Below are positions 6,644-15,244 of a DNA stretch of 32,525 bases, piece after piece; the first letter of the stretch is position 1, and every line of letters begins with the position of its first letter. The DNA lies in NCBI GenBank assembly GCA_025450815.1, contig JANWLO010000088.1:1-32525 (forward strand), read 5' to 3'. The notes beneath the pieces were generated by a model that saw only the letters and a list, made by a program, of their open reading frames with translations, did not search any database and was not told the origin of the DNA. This DNA is from Gemmatimonadaceae bacterium (GTDB taxonomy: Bacteria > Gemmatimonadota > Gemmatimonadetes > Gemmatimonadales > Gemmatimonadaceae). The position numbers were made by a program, and so were the translations under genes.

Positions 6644-8710
6644 TCAGAAATCGTAGCGCACGGTACCGAACACCGCGCGCGGTTGTCCCGGCGCGTACAG
6701 TCCGCCGGCCACGAGCTCGGGGTATGCCCTGTCGAGGAGATTCCGCACCCCGAGCTCGAGCTCCGTGTGCTTGATGCGCCACGTCGCACTGGCGTGCATC
6801 AGCGCGTACGCGCTCAGCACTACACCCGGCTCATCGAACGGCGAATAGGGTCCCACCGCGTTCGTGCTAACGCGCACGGTCCACGGAGCGCTTGGCGGCG
6901 CAAGCTCCAGCGCCGCGGAGCCGATGTACTTCGCGGTGTTGTAGATGCGGAGCCCCGACAGCGTATCGATCCGGGTCTCGTCGTCCTCCGCCTGCGAGAT
7001 GAAATGTTTGTAGCGCGCGTCGTTGAACGTCCAGTCGCCGGAGAGCGTTAGGGATTTCGTAATCGGCGCGCGCAGCCCGAGCTCCACACCCTGATGCCGG
7101 CTCGCGCCACCGCTGCTCGATCCTGATGTGAGCGGATTGAACGTCTGCTCGTTGCTCACGTCCATTCGAAAGAGCGCGGCAGTTGCGCTCACGCCGCCGC
7201 GATTGAACTTCAACCCGCTCTCGTACGCCCACACCGTGATGAAGGGGAGCGAGGGATCTTCGATCACTCCATCCGTCGAACGGAATCCCCTGGAAACGTT
7301 CGCGTATACGCCGAAGGCGTCGGTGAGCTTGACGAGCGCGCCGACCTTGGGTGTGAAGATCCCGTGCGCCTCCTGCGAGGGATCCTCGCCATCCGGCTCT
7401 GAGCGCGTGTCCAACAGGTCGTAGCGCGCACCGAGGTCGAGCCGGAGACGGTTGGTGACATCGATGCCCGCCTGCGCGAATAGCCCACCGCTCGTCTGGT
7501 GCGCGTGCAGCAGCGCCTGTGCCGAATCGCGCGTGCGGTCGGTGGTGAACCAATTCTCATAGTGCGACTGATCGAACCGTCCCTCGCCACCTAGCGTGAG
7601 CTCCGCGCGCGAAAGCTGCCACGTGACTGCCGATGTCGCACCGAATCCGATGCGATTGTCGGTCTCCTCCGTCTGGCTGCCATTGCCCTCGAACACTCCA
7701 CCGGCGGGCGGAATCGTGCGAAAGAGGTGCCAGTCGCCCTGCGTCGCATACACGGTGGACCGCCAGAGCATGTTGCCATCGAGCACGCGCAGGCTCGCGC
7801 GTTCCTGCGCGTGCAGCTTGTGTCCTCCGTCGCTCTGGTTCGACACTATGTCATAGTCGTGACTCGCGAACTCGGACTCGCTGAGATAGCCAGCCGAGCT
7901 CCACTGCGATCCGTAAAGCTCCACTCCGCCGTCGATGGTGGTGCTCGGCGACAGGTTGCGCACGATGCGAAGGTGCCCCTGACCGAGATCGTAGTCGCTG
8001 TTGGGGCGCCATCCTCCCTCGTGGACAGCGCGCGCGCCGATCACGCCATGCGTGGCGGAGTCGGCGCCGAATCCCGAAAGCACAGTTCCCTCGATGTGTC
8101 CCGCAGATCCGCCGTTCACCCACGCGCGCGTGCCATCGAGGCGGTCGAGCGTGCGCACGTTCACGATTCCGGAGAGAGCGAAGTTCCCGAACAGCGCGCT
8201 GGTTGGGCCTTTGATGACGTCCAGATCCTGGATCGCCTGCGGAAATATCAAACTCCAGTCGTTGTAGCCCTCGGCGTGTCCGTTCACTGGCTCGTTCACC
8301 GGTACACCGTCGATCCATAGCGCGAGATCGGTGGAGTGGTCGGAACTGAAGCCACGCACGGAGGCGTCGGAGGCGAAGCCCGGACCCTGCCCCTGAATGT
8401 GAACCTCCACGCCGGCGGTTTGACGGAGCAGCTCCCACGGCGAAGTCGCGGGAGTGCGCTCGATGTCGAGTGGCGTGACCTGCACCGCCTGTCTCGACTC
8501 GGCGGGTTTCACCGGCGCGGCGGTGATGGTGACGACGGCGAGTCGCGCGGCGGCGTGCGCGCGCGCCATCTCGGAGGCGTGACTCGAGTCGGCGCCCGAC
8601 GAATCGGCGTGGGCGCTATCTGCGTGGGCGCTATCGAGGCGTGCAGGCTGCTGCGCCGCCGCGCACATGGGCGCAGCAACGCAGGCACAGACGAGCAATT
8701 GGCGAAACAT
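6644..8710 (-). CDS. TonB-dependent outer-membrane receptor
   Basis: A 688-residue outer-membrane transporter driven by TonB/ExbBD. The start is ATG 8710 with GGAG 5 nt before it; it opens a signal peptide (MFRQLLVCACVAAPMCAAAQ). The track start at 8884 adds 58 implausible residues. After the signal comes an Ala/Asp/Ser/His repeat (DSAHADSAHADSS). The plug domain spans ~70-175 (ETSR-type start, VRGFSS, LWIDGVPVNEP, DVIKGPTSALFG) and the beta barrel runs to the terminal Phe (FGTVRYDF), the usual assembly signal. The gene 52 bp upstream encodes a His/Cys-rich exported protein, which suggests a metal ion or metal complex as the ligand. That substrate is inference; siderophore or organic substrates are possible. 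Confidence 0.93.
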   Translation of the reverse strand: MFRQLLVCACVAAPMCAAAQQPARLDSAHADSAHADSSGADSSHASEMARAHAAARLAVVTITAAPVKPAESRQAVQVTPLDIERTPATSPWELLRQTAGVEVHIQGQGPGFASDASVRGFSSDHSTDLALWIDGVPVNEPVNGHAEGYNDWSLIFPQAIQDLDVIKGPTSALFGNFALSGIVNVRTLDRLDGTRAWVNGGSAGHIEGTVLSGFGADSATHGVIGARAVHEGGWRPNSDYDLGQGHLRIVRNLSPSTTIDGGVELYGSQWSSAGYLSESEFASHDYDIVSNQSDGGHKLHAQERASLRVLDGNMLWRSTVYATQGDWHLFRTIPPAGGVFEGNGSQTEETDNRIGFGATSAVTWQLSRAELTLGGEGRFDQSHYENWFTTDRTRDSAQALLHAHQTSGGLFAQAGIDVTNRLRLDLGARYDLLDTRSEPDGEDPSQEAHGIFTPKVGALVKLTDAFGVYANVSRGFRSTDGVIEDPSLPFITVWAYESGLKFNRGGVSATAALFRMDVSNEQTFNPLTSGSSSGGASRHQGVELGLRAPITKSLTLSGDWTFNDARYKHFISQAEDDETRIDTLSGLRIYNTAKYIGSAALELAPPSAPWTVRVSTNAVGPYSPFDEPGVVLSAYALMHASATWRIKHTELELGVRNLLDRAYPELVAGGLYAPGQPRAVFGTVRYDF

Positions 8711-8762
8711 GGTCTCCGTTCCACTCGAGAAGGCGGCGCGGGACAGTCCCGCGTCGCACGAA

Positions 8763-9137
8763 TCAGCTGCGAGTGGAGCGGGGCGGACCGATGGGTGGAG
8801 GGAGGCGAAGCGCTGGCGACCAGCGCGCACGATTGGGCTCCTCGCGACTCGGCGGAGCAGTCTCGGTGCGCGGATCATGTACAACGACCGCGATTGCGGG
8901 ACGAGCGAACTCGGAGCTCACCGCGCAGGCGCAGAGGCAGTCATCGCAGCAGCTACCGGCGTCAGCGCCGCTGCAATGGTGCGCCTGATGTTCCGCGCCG
9001 TGCGTCATGTGCATGCCGCAGGCGTGCTCCGACATCGGACCGGCGTGCGCGAGCAGCATCGCCGGCCGCGCTGTCACCAGCGACAGCGCAATCAGTGCGA
9101 CGAACGCACAGCGAATGGAGTACATCGCGGTTCGCAT
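8763..9137 (-). CDS. Exported His/Cys-rich probable metal-binding protein (DUF2946-like)
   Basis: About 124 residues. ATG 9137 gives a good signal peptide (SIRCAFVALIALSLVTARPA), although no strong Shine-Dalgarno is visible and 9125 is an alternative start. The mature part is packed with possible metal ligands: SEHACGMHMTHGAEHQAHHC, then SCCDDCLCAC. The C terminus is Pro/Arg-rich (LRLPPPIGPP), recalling small exported proteins related to DUF2946 that are often found next to TonB receptors in copper-related loci. It lies 52 bp upstream of the TonB receptor on the same strand and is probably co-transcribed. Metal binding is inferred from composition; which metal cannot be read. Family membership is a recollection, not a search result. 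Confidence 0.72.
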   Translation of the reverse strand: MRTAMYSIRCAFVALIALSLVTARPAMLLAHAGPMSEHACGMHMTHGAEHQAHHCSGADAGSCCDDCLCACAVSSEFARPAIAVVVHDPRTETAPPSREEPNRARWSPALRLPPPIGPPRSTRS

Positions 9138-9212
9138 CACGTCATGATGGATGACGGAGGCACGAGGCGGAGTCAAGTGCCTGCACGCGGCGCCACGCAT
9201 CAAGGATCGACA

Positions 9213-11606
9213 TCAATGTGGCCAGCTTCCAACCGCCGCCTGGACGGCCGCCACGAGATCCTCGCTGGTGAATGGCTTCGCGACGAAGAGATACTGCGGA
9301 ACACTCGGCGGCGGGCGAAACGGACCGTTCGCGTCCGAGTAGCCGGACATGAAGAGCACCGGAAGCCGCGGCAGCACGGCGCGCAGCTGCTCGGCGAGCC
9401 TGGTGCCATGCATGCCGGGCATCTCGACATCCGTGAGGAGCAGGTCGATGGGCGTCGCCTGTGTCGTGGCGATCTTCATCGCGCTCTCGCCGTCAGCCGC
9501 TTCCAGCACCGTGTATCCGATGCGGGAGAGCGAGCGGGCGAGCGCGCGACGCACGGCCGAATCGTCGTCCACCACCAGCACCGTGCGTCCGCCGAGCGCG
9601 CGCACTGCAGCGCGATCGTCGGCAGAGGTACGACGAGGCGGATTGGATGCCTCGCGCGACGCGGGCAGATAGATGGTGAACGTGGTGCCCTTGCCCACGG
9701 CGCTCATAACGCAAACATGGCCGCCGGACTGCTTCACGATGCCATACACCGTGGACAGGCCAAGTCCCGTTCCCTTTCCCGGCCCCTTCGTGGTGAAAAA
9801 CGGCTCGAAGATTTGCGTCACTACTTCCGGGGGCATTCCCGCGCCCGAGTCGCGCACCGCAAGCGTCGCGTACGAGCCCGGCGGCGCACCCGGGTGGTCG
9901 TTCTGGTTTGCGCGCGTGATCTCCGCGTGCCCGATCGCAAACGTGAGGCTGCCACCACCCGGCATGGCGTCGCGCGCGTTCACCGCGAGATTCATCAATA
10001 CCTGCTCGAGCTGTGACCGATCGGCCTCGATGTCGGGCACCACTCGCGTCACGTCCGCGACGAGCGTTATCTCCGGGCCGAGCAGTGTGCGCACGAGCGG
10101 CTCGATCCCCGTCACGATTGCTCGTAGATTCACGCGCTGTGGCAGCAGCACCTGTTGCCGGCTGAACGCGAGAAGCTGTCGCGTGAGCTCGGCCGCACGG
10201 TCGGCTGCGTCGCCGATGACCTTGATGTCGGCGCGCAGCGGCACGCCGTCATCAAGCTCGACTAGAGCGAGCTGCACATAGGCCTTGATGACGGTGAGCA
10301 GGTTGTTGAAGTCGTGCGCCATGCCGCCGGCGAGCTGGCCCACCGCCTCCATCTTCTGCGCCTGCCGGAACTGCGCCTCGAGCTTTTTCTGCTCGGTGAT
10401 GTCGAGCAGCGATGAGTGAATCTCGGTGAGCACGCCGCCCTCGAAGCGCGCGACAGCGGTGAGGGTGGCAGTGAGCGCGACACCGTCCACGCGCCTGATC
10501 TCCACCTCCGCTGGGCCGAACCGGCCGCGAGTGCGCAGTGCCTCGAGCACGGAGTCCCGTTTGGACACATCCTGCCAGAGCGACCGCGAGTTCGCGGAGA
10601 GCGCCTCCTCCATCGAGGCGAAGCCCAGCGCGGCGACGAACGACTGGTTGCACGCGAAGAAGTGGCCATCCGGCGCCGTGACCAGATTACACGCCAATCC
10701 TTCCTCGAACACGAAGCGATAGCGACGTTCGCTCTCGCCGAGCGCGTCGGAGGCGCGCTTCTTCGCGCTGACGTCCTTGAAGAAGACGGTCAATCCCTCT
10801 TCGCTCGCTTCGGCCGACGCCTCGTACCACGCGTCGAGCGGCGAGAAGTAGCCATCGAAACTGCCGTTCGTCGCCGACGCTTGCGCACGGCGCAGCTGGG
10901 ATTCGAGGGCCGTCCCTGCGATGTGCGGGCAGGCGGACCACAACGATTCGCCCAGCATTGGCGTGCACTCGGGGCGAAGCAGCTCCTCGGCCTTGTCGTT
11001 CACGAAGGTGCATCGCCAGTCGTGATCCACCGTGAGCACCGCATAGGGAACGTGCTCGAGCACGGTCTTCATCGCCGCTCGCGCACGCTCGGTTTCCCTG
11101 AGCGCGACGCGAAGAGCGATCTCGGTCTCGGCGGCCGCCGCAACCGCCGTCAACGCCGCGATGTCGTTGGCGGTCCATGCTCGCGGCTCCTTGTCGAGCA
11201 CATAGACGCTGCCGAGCGCGTGTCCTTCCCGCGACAGCAGCGGAACGGCAGCGTACGACACCGCGCCCAACGCAGGAAGTACCGGGTTGTCCTTCACGAG
11301 TGGGTGCACGCGCGCGTCCTCGATCGCAATCGCGGACCTCGCCGCGATCGCAATCTCCGCTAGCGAATGGCTGCGCGCTGTCTCGCGGCGCCCCTTCCAT
11401 TCATCCGGAAGTCCCACAGAACTCTTGATGAATTCGCGATCGGCGTCCACGAGCGACACGACGGCTACCGGCGCGCGCAAGAGCACCGACGCGAGTCGCG
11501 TCAGGCGGTCGAACACCTCTTCGGGAGGAGTGTCGAGAAGCTCCGCGCGGCGAAGCGCCGCAAGACGTTCGATCTCAGTCGGGGGCGTCGAGTGCGAGTC
11601 GGACAT
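9213..11606 (-). CDS. Hybrid sensor histidine kinase (GAF-PAS-PAS-HisKA-HATPase-REC)
   Basis: A 797-residue soluble hybrid kinase. ATG 11606 ([15 protein letters not shown]) is chosen over the track start at 11675. Domains: GAF ~30-165, PAS ~180-280, PAS ~295-410, HisKA with [11 protein letters not shown] (His431 phosphoacceptor), HATPase with N box [39 protein letters not shown], and a C-terminal receiver ([14 protein letters not shown], Asp726 in [12 protein letters not shown], Lys in VAKPF). There are no transmembrane segments, so it senses a cytoplasmic signal or works with a partner. No DNA-binding output is present in the protein or beside it, so phosphate probably passes to an unlinked phosphotransferase or response regulator. 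The upstream Spy-like gene and downstream metal genes share its strand. Confidence 0.95.
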   Translation of the reverse strand: MSDSHSTPPTEIERLAALRRAELLDTPPEEVFDRLTRLASVLLRAPVAVVSLVDADREFIKSSVGLPDEWKGRRETARSHSLAEIAIAARSAIAIEDARVHPLVKDNPVLPALGAVSYAAVPLLSREGHALGSVYVLDKEPRAWTANDIAALTAVAAAAETEIALRVALRETERARAAMKTVLEHVPYAVLTVDHDWRCTFVNDKAEELLRPECTPMLGESLWSACPHIAGTALESQLRRAQASATNGSFDGYFSPLDAWYEASAEASEEGLTVFFKDVSAKKRASDALGESERRYRFVFEEGLACNLVTAPDGHFFACNQSFVAALGFASMEEALSANSRSLWQDVSKRDSVLEALRTRGRFGPAEVEIRRVDGVALTATLTAVARFEGGVLTEIHSSLLDITEQKKLEAQFRQAQKMEAVGQLAGGMAHDFNNLLTVIKAYVQLALVELDDGVPLRADIKVIGDAADRAAELTRQLLAFSRQQVLLPQRVNLRAIVTGIEPLVRTLLGPEITLVADVTRVVPDIEADRSQLEQVLMNLAVNARDAMPGGGSLTFAIGHAEITRANQNDHPGAPPGSYATLAVRDSGAGMPPEVVTQIFEPFFTTKGPGKGTGLGLSTVYGIVKQSGGHVCVMSAVGKGTTFTIYLPASREASNPPRRTSADDRAAVRALGGRTVLVVDDDSAVRRALARSLSRIGYTVLEAADGESAMKIATTQATPIDLLLTDVEMPGMHGTRLAEQLRAVLPRLPVLFMSGYSDANGPFRPPPSVPQYLFVAKPFTSEDLVAAVQAAVGSWPH

Positions 11607-11693
11607 GGGGCACCGTGACTGGGAAGGTCGCCGTCGCGACCAGTCCTGCCGCGATTCCCCAATGTAAACTCGCACACTCCGTTATTGAGATTC

Positions 11694-12281
11694 CTAGCGC
11701 GGCCGACCTTTTTCGCCGCCGTGGTGGCCGCCGCTCTCCCCCGGATCGCCGTGCTCCGCGGCACTGCGCGCGGACTGCTCCAAACCCTGGAGCCGCGTCT
11801 GTTGATCGGGCGTGAGCACGGCCATCAGGCTGTCGCGCGCGAGTCGCGTGTTGTCGTGCAGCTGCGCGCGCGCATCTCCCAGCGCGTGCCGGCGCGCGAC
11901 CACTCCAGCGATCTCCTCCGCAGTGGGCGGCGGCGGTGTCGGCGCGGTCGCGCTCGCGTCGCTGATCGCGAGTCGGGGCGGCCGAAGCGTGTCGATCGAC
12001 TCGAGCAGCGGCGCGTTTTGGGCACGAAGTTCCGACCCGATCGTTTCGATCTTTGCGCGCTGATCATCCGTGAGATGCAGATCACCGGCATGCGCAACTA
12101 CAAGAGGAAAGATCTGCTCCGGCTCCCAGAGCACTGGCGGAACGCTCGGCCTCGACGGCGCGGAAGGGTCCGACGGCGGCCCGCCGTGCGGCCGGCCCTG
12201 CGCCGCGAGGGAAGTTGTGGCGAGCACGAGCGCGAAGAACGTTACGCCGGCGCCCAAGCTGATGGATCGAGAGCTTCTCAC
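11694..12281 (-). CDS. Spy/CpxP/ZraP-like periplasmic protein
   Basis: About 195 residues with GTG 12281 as the likely start, giving MRSSRSISLGAGVTFFALVL and a cleavage region TSLAAQG. The track start at 12359 adds unlikely residues. Two LTxxQ-type motifs, LHLTDDQRAKIETIG and VLTPDQQTRLQ, separated by a helical region with a proline-rich insert (ATAPTPPPPTAEE), mark the Spy/CpxP/ZraP superfamily: helical periplasmic chaperones or metal-sensing adaptors. Both ends are His/Gly-rich (RPHGG, SGGHHGGEKGRPR), which would suit zinc or copper binding. It ends 87 bp before the hybrid kinase and may be co-transcribed. Superfamily call is good; the chaperone versus metal-sensor role is open. Confidence 0.8.
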   Translation of the reverse strand: MRSSRSISLGAGVTFFALVLATTSLAAQGRPHGGPPSDPSAPSRPSVPPVLWEPEQIFPLVVAHAGDLHLTDDQRAKIETIGSELRAQNAPLLESIDTLRPPRLAISDASATAPTPPPPTAEEIAGVVARRHALGDARAQLHDNTRLARDSLMAVLTPDQQTRLQGLEQSARSAAEHGDPGESGGHHGGEKGRPR

Positions 12282-12437
12282 GCGATTTCGAGGGGTTGAA
12301 AGGATCGCACCTGTCGCCGTGGAGCGCGGCGTGCAGTTGAGCGCACACAGCGGAAGCATCGCTCGGCACCCATGTTTAGCCTGCCGGGCTCGGCGGCCCG
12401 CCCTGCGCCGCGCATCTCACGTTGGCAAGTTACCTCA

Positions 12438-12453
12438 GCAACTTCGAAGTTGC
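12438..12453. promoter_or_regulatory. 16-bp perfect palindrome, probable operator of the DoxX operon
   Basis: GCAACTTCGAAGTTGC is a perfect palindrome 27 bp before the DoxX start codon. A partial copy of the half site (GGCAAGTTACC) lies just upstream, and TTGGCA at 12422-12427 is a possible -35. Position and symmetry suit a dimeric repressor such as an HxlR-, MarR- or TetR-type regulator, but no such regulator gene is adjacent. Confidence 0.55.
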
Positions 12454-12480
12454 ACACTCACCCATCGCCCCGGCACGTCC

Positions 12481-12915
12481 ATGACATCGATTCCCGCCGT
12501 CACCGACAAACGATTCGACACCGCGCTTCTCGTGCTCCGGCTGGTGGTGGGTACGATCTTCATCATGCACGGATACCAGAAGGTCTTCACCTTCGGCATC
12601 GCGGGAGTCACTACATCTTTTGCGCAGATGGGGGTGCCCCTCGCCACGCTGGTAGCACCCGTCGTAGCCGTGCTGGAGCTCGTGGGCGGAATCGCGCTCG
12701 TGCTCGGAGTCGCAACGCGCATCGCGGGGTTGCTACTTGCCATCGACATGCTGTGCGCGATTCTCATCGTGCACGGCAAACATGGATTCTTCGTGCCGAA
12801 AGGAATAGAGTTCGTGTTTGGCAACCTTGGCATGGCGCTCGCGCTGGCGCTCGCGGGCGCGGGTGCGTACTCGCTCGATGCGATGATGGCTCGACGGGGA
12901 CGGCCGGCGCCGTGA
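12481..12915 (+). CDS. DoxX family membrane protein
   Basis: A 144-residue inner-membrane protein with four hydrophobic helices. The start ATG 12481 (MTSIPAVTDKRFDTALLVLR) follows the palindrome; the track start at 12070 runs through the divergent gene. Typical DoxX features are RLVVGTIFIMHGYQKVFTFG, then the GVPLATLVAPVVAVLELVGG helix and a last helix LGMALALALAGAGAYSLD. Its stop overlaps the next start in GTGA, indicating translational coupling. With the reductase and VOC dioxygenase behind it, the arrangement recalls Bacillus subtilis catDE, where the DoxX-type CatD accompanies the catechol dioxygenase CatE in quinone/catechol resistance. That role is inferred from gene order. Confidence 0.92.
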   Translation: MTSIPAVTDKRFDTALLVLRLVVGTIFIMHGYQKVFTFGIAGVTTSFAQMGVPLATLVAPVVAVLELVGGIALVLGVATRIAGLLLAIDMLCAILIVHGKHGFFVPKGIEFVFGNLGMALALALAGAGAYSLDAMMARRGRPAP

Positions 12916-13562
12916 AGATCGCTCTGTTCGGCGCGGGCGGCACGGTGGCGCGGAGCATCGCGCGCGAGGCTCTCGCGCGCGGCCACGAGGTGACGGGCGT
13001 CGTCCGCGATGCGGCGTCCTTTCACTCCTTCGACGACCGAATGCGCGTGGTCGGGGGCGATGGCACCGACGCAGCGAGCATCGCGCGCGTGTCGGCAGGC
13101 GCGGAAGTAATCGTCAGTGCGCTGTCACCTCGTCCGAGCCCGTCGGGGCGACCCGCCTCGTCGCTCGCGGGCGCCGCGCGCGCTCTACTTGCGGGCGCGC
13201 AAGAGGCGGGGGTGAAGCGGCTCGTCGTCGTCGGCGGCGCGGGCAGTCTCGACATTGCACCCGGCACGATGCTCCTGGATTCACCCGGCTTTCCAGACGC
13301 CTACAAGTCCGAGGCCGCCGAGAGCAAGCGCTCGCTGGACGTCTACCGTGCATCGAAGAACGATGTCGACTGGACGTTTGTGAGCCCAGCGGAGGAGATA
13401 GGGCCAGGACCGCGCACGGGCCACTACCGGCGCGGCGACGATCGCGTGCTCTTCGACGCCACGGGGAAGAGTTTCATCTCGTTCGACGACTATGCGGTCG
13501 CTCTCGTCGATGAGATCGAGCATCCAACGCATCCGCGCGCACGGATGACCGTGGCGTACTGA
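12912..13562 (+). CDS. NAD(P)-binding NmrA/SDR-like reductase
   Basis: A 216-residue atypical short-chain dehydrogenase / NAD(P)H-binding protein. GTG 12912 overlaps the DoxX stop by 4 bp; the long track ORF from 12372 is a read-through shadow upstream of this. The nucleotide-binding motif is at the very N terminus (KIALFGAGGTVARSIAREAL), followed by an acceptor region (VVRDAASF) and VKRLVVVGGAGSLDI. The region near the C terminus (DWTFVSPAEEIGPGPRTG) is typical of the YwnB/NmrA-like group. Members often act as quinone or flavin reductases or as redox sensors. It is the middle gene of a three-gene overlapping operon and its stop overlaps the next ATG by one base. The substrate is unknown; a quinone is a reasonable guess from context. 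Confidence 0.9.
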   Translation: MKIALFGAGGTVARSIAREALARGHEVTGVVRDAASFHSFDDRMRVVGGDGTDAASIARVSAGAEVIVSALSPRPSPSGRPASSLAGAARALLAGAQEAGVKRLVVVGGAGSLDIAPGTMLLDSPGFPDAYKSEAAESKRSLDVYRASKNDVDWTFVSPAEEIGPGPRTGHYRRGDDRVLFDATGKSFISFDDYAVALVDEIEHPTHPRARMTVAY

Positions 13563-14503
13563 TGGCCGACAGCGGCTTTGCCTACACGGTCGCTCCGGCG
13601 GGACATCGTCTGCACGGTGAGGCGAGGCTCGGCCGAGTGTGGCTGCAGGTGGCGGACCTCGCGCGATCGGTAGCGTACTACGAGAGCGTCGTCGGGCTGC
13701 GGACAATCGAGCGCGACAGCTCCCATGCGGTGCTCGGGGCGCACGATGATCCGACGCCGCTCGTGGAGCTGCAACATCGCGCCGGCGCGGCGCCTGTTCC
13801 ACAACGCGGCCGGCTCGGACTCTACCACTTCGCGATACTCGTTCCCGACCGAGCCGCGCTCGGCCGCCTCATCGCGCACCTCGCGGAGATCGGTGCTTAC
13901 GCCGGCATGGCGGACCACATCGTGAGCGAGGCCGTGTACCTCACGGATCCGGATGGACTTGGGATCGAGGTGTACGCGGACCGCCCGCGCGAGGAGTGGC
14001 GCGTCGCAAACCGCGCGCTCGAAATGGCGACGAACACGCTCGATGCGGCGGACCTCGTGCGTGCGAGCCGAGGAGTGGCGTGGAGCGGCATGCCCGCCGG
14101 AACACGGATCGGCCACGTGCACCTGTTCGTGAGCGACCTCGATGCCGCCTCGCGATTCTATCACGAGGGACTCGGGCTCGATAAGGTCGTTCTGGATTTT
14201 CCGGGAGCGCTGTTCATGTCGGCGGGCGGCTACCACCACCACCTTGGCACGAACACATGGGCGGCGAGCGCGCTTCGCACGAAGCCGGAGGACGCGCGAC
14301 TGCTCGAGTGGAGCGTGGTGCTTCCGAGTCAGACGGATGTGGACGCGACCGCGCGCGCGCTCGAGGATGCTGGAGCCACGGTGACCCGCACGGACGGCGA
14401 CGTGCTCGCCGCCGATCCGTGGGGGACTATAGTTCGCGTTACGGCTGCGTCGAGCCTACCAGCACCGGCTGGTCGCGGTACAGCGTCGGGAACAGTCGCT
14501 TGA
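13562..14503 (+). CDS. Two-domain VOC family protein, catechol-2,3-dioxygenase (CatE)-like
   Basis: A 313-residue protein with two tandem glyoxalase/VOC modules. Domain 1 spans ~20-145 (VWLQVADLARSVAYYE, LYHFAILVPDR, DPDGLGIEVYAD) and domain 2 ~180-300 (GTRIGHVHLFVSDLDAA, GGYHHHLGTNTW). This layout matches COG2514 / CatE, extradiol ring-cleaving dioxygenases. In domain 1 the residue where many relatives have His in 'VHL' is Trp (VWLQV), and the last strand of domain 2 reads DPWGTIVRV without the usual Glu, so the metal ligands must come from the remaining His/Glu residues. The start overlaps the previous stop (TGATG). The last 65 nt overlap the convergent MsrA gene. Ring-cleavage activity is inferred from the family. 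Confidence 0.88.
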   Translation: MADSGFAYTVAPAGHRLHGEARLGRVWLQVADLARSVAYYESVVGLRTIERDSSHAVLGAHDDPTPLVELQHRAGAAPVPQRGRLGLYHFAILVPDRAALGRLIAHLAEIGAYAGMADHIVSEAVYLTDPDGLGIEVYADRPREEWRVANRALEMATNTLDAADLVRASRGVAWSGMPAGTRIGHVHLFVSDLDAASRFYHEGLGLDKVVLDFPGALFMSAGGYHHHLGTNTWAASALRTKPEDARLLEWSVVLPSQTDVDATARALEDAGATVTRTDGDVLAADPWGTIVRVTAASSLPAPAGRGTASGTVA

Positions 14504-15146
14504 GATTCACGACCTTGGGCGCGTCATTCACGGCGATGTAGCCGTCGTCCGGATGAAGCGTGGCGTAGTCCTGGTGATAGCCCTCCGCCGGGTAGAACGG
14601 CTTCGCCGCCTGCACCTGCGTCACGATCGGATTCGGATAGCTCCTGGCTTTGGAGAGCTGCTCGATGTACGCCTTCGCGACTCGCTGCTGATCGGGCGTG
14701 GTGTACCAGAGCACCGAGCGGTACTGCGTGCCGTGGTCCGGACCCTGGTAGTTGAGCTCCGTGGGATCGGTAGCCACCGAGAAGAACACGCGCAGCAGAT
14801 CCGCGTACGAGACCTTTGACGGATCGAAGGTGACACGCACCGACTCGGCGTGCCCCGTGGTACCCGTGCTCACCTGCTCGTAACCCGGATTCTTGAGGCT
14901 TCCGCCGGTGTAGCCGGACACGGCGCTCGTGACCCCGTTCATGTGCTGGAACACCGCCTGAACGCCCCAGAAGCATCCGCCCGAGAAGATCGCGACCTCC
15001 TCGCCCGGAGTGGCGGCCAAATCGTCTCCCAACTGTGCGGCCGGAAGCGTGACTGCTGGCGGCGCACTGCCGGTTCGAGACATCATCGCGAGCGCGGCAA
15101 ACGCCACTCCGCACACCGCGAGGCCCCGCAGAACCGAACGTATCAT
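14439..15146 (-). CDS. msrA: Peptide-methionine (S)-S-oxide reductase MsrA, exported
   Basis: A 235-residue MsrA that reduces the S epimer of methionine sulfoxide in damaged proteins. ATG 15146 has AGGAG upstream at suitable spacing. The N terminus (MIRSVLRGLAVCGVAFAALA) is a signal peptide or membrane anchor, so the enzyme acts outside the cytoplasm. The catalytic motif is SGGCFWG (Cys58), with the GYTGG, GTTGHAE and EGYHQDY signatures. Apart from Cys12 in the signal segment, Cys58 is the only cysteine, so resolution must use thioredoxin-like partners or another thiol directly rather than an internal resolving Cys. Its 3' end overlaps the convergent VOC gene by 65 nt. The 98-bp gap upstream holds divergent promoters for msrA and the TMEM175-like gene. 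Confidence 0.95.
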   Translation of the reverse strand: MIRSVLRGLAVCGVAFAALAMMSRTGSAPPAVTLPAAQLGDDLAATPGEEVAIFSGGCFWGVQAVFQHMNGVTSAVSGYTGGSLKNPGYEQVSTGTTGHAESVRVTFDPSKVSYADLLRVFFSVATDPTELNYQGPDHGTQYRSVLWYTTPDQQRVAKAYIEQLSKARSYPNPIVTQVQAAKPFYPAEGYHQDYATLHPDDGYIAVNDAPKVVNLKRLFPTLYRDQPVLVGSTQP

Positions 15147-15244
15147 GACCGGTCTCCTGAATGTCTAGCGTTACACTTTACGAACCGTTGTTGATACCCC
15201 GAAGTTCCGCGCGGGATCGCCATCAACCCCCACGAGAGCTGACT

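Noticed and set aside
8667-10016. 449-codon plus-strand ORF
   Set aside because: Runs antisense through the TonB receptor start, the His/Cys-rich gene and the receiver end of the histidine kinase; Arg/His-rich with no domain.
12070-12480. N-terminal extension of the DoxX ORF in the track
   Set aside because: It crosses the divergent Spy-like gene and the palindrome; the family start is MTSIPAVTDKRF at 12481.
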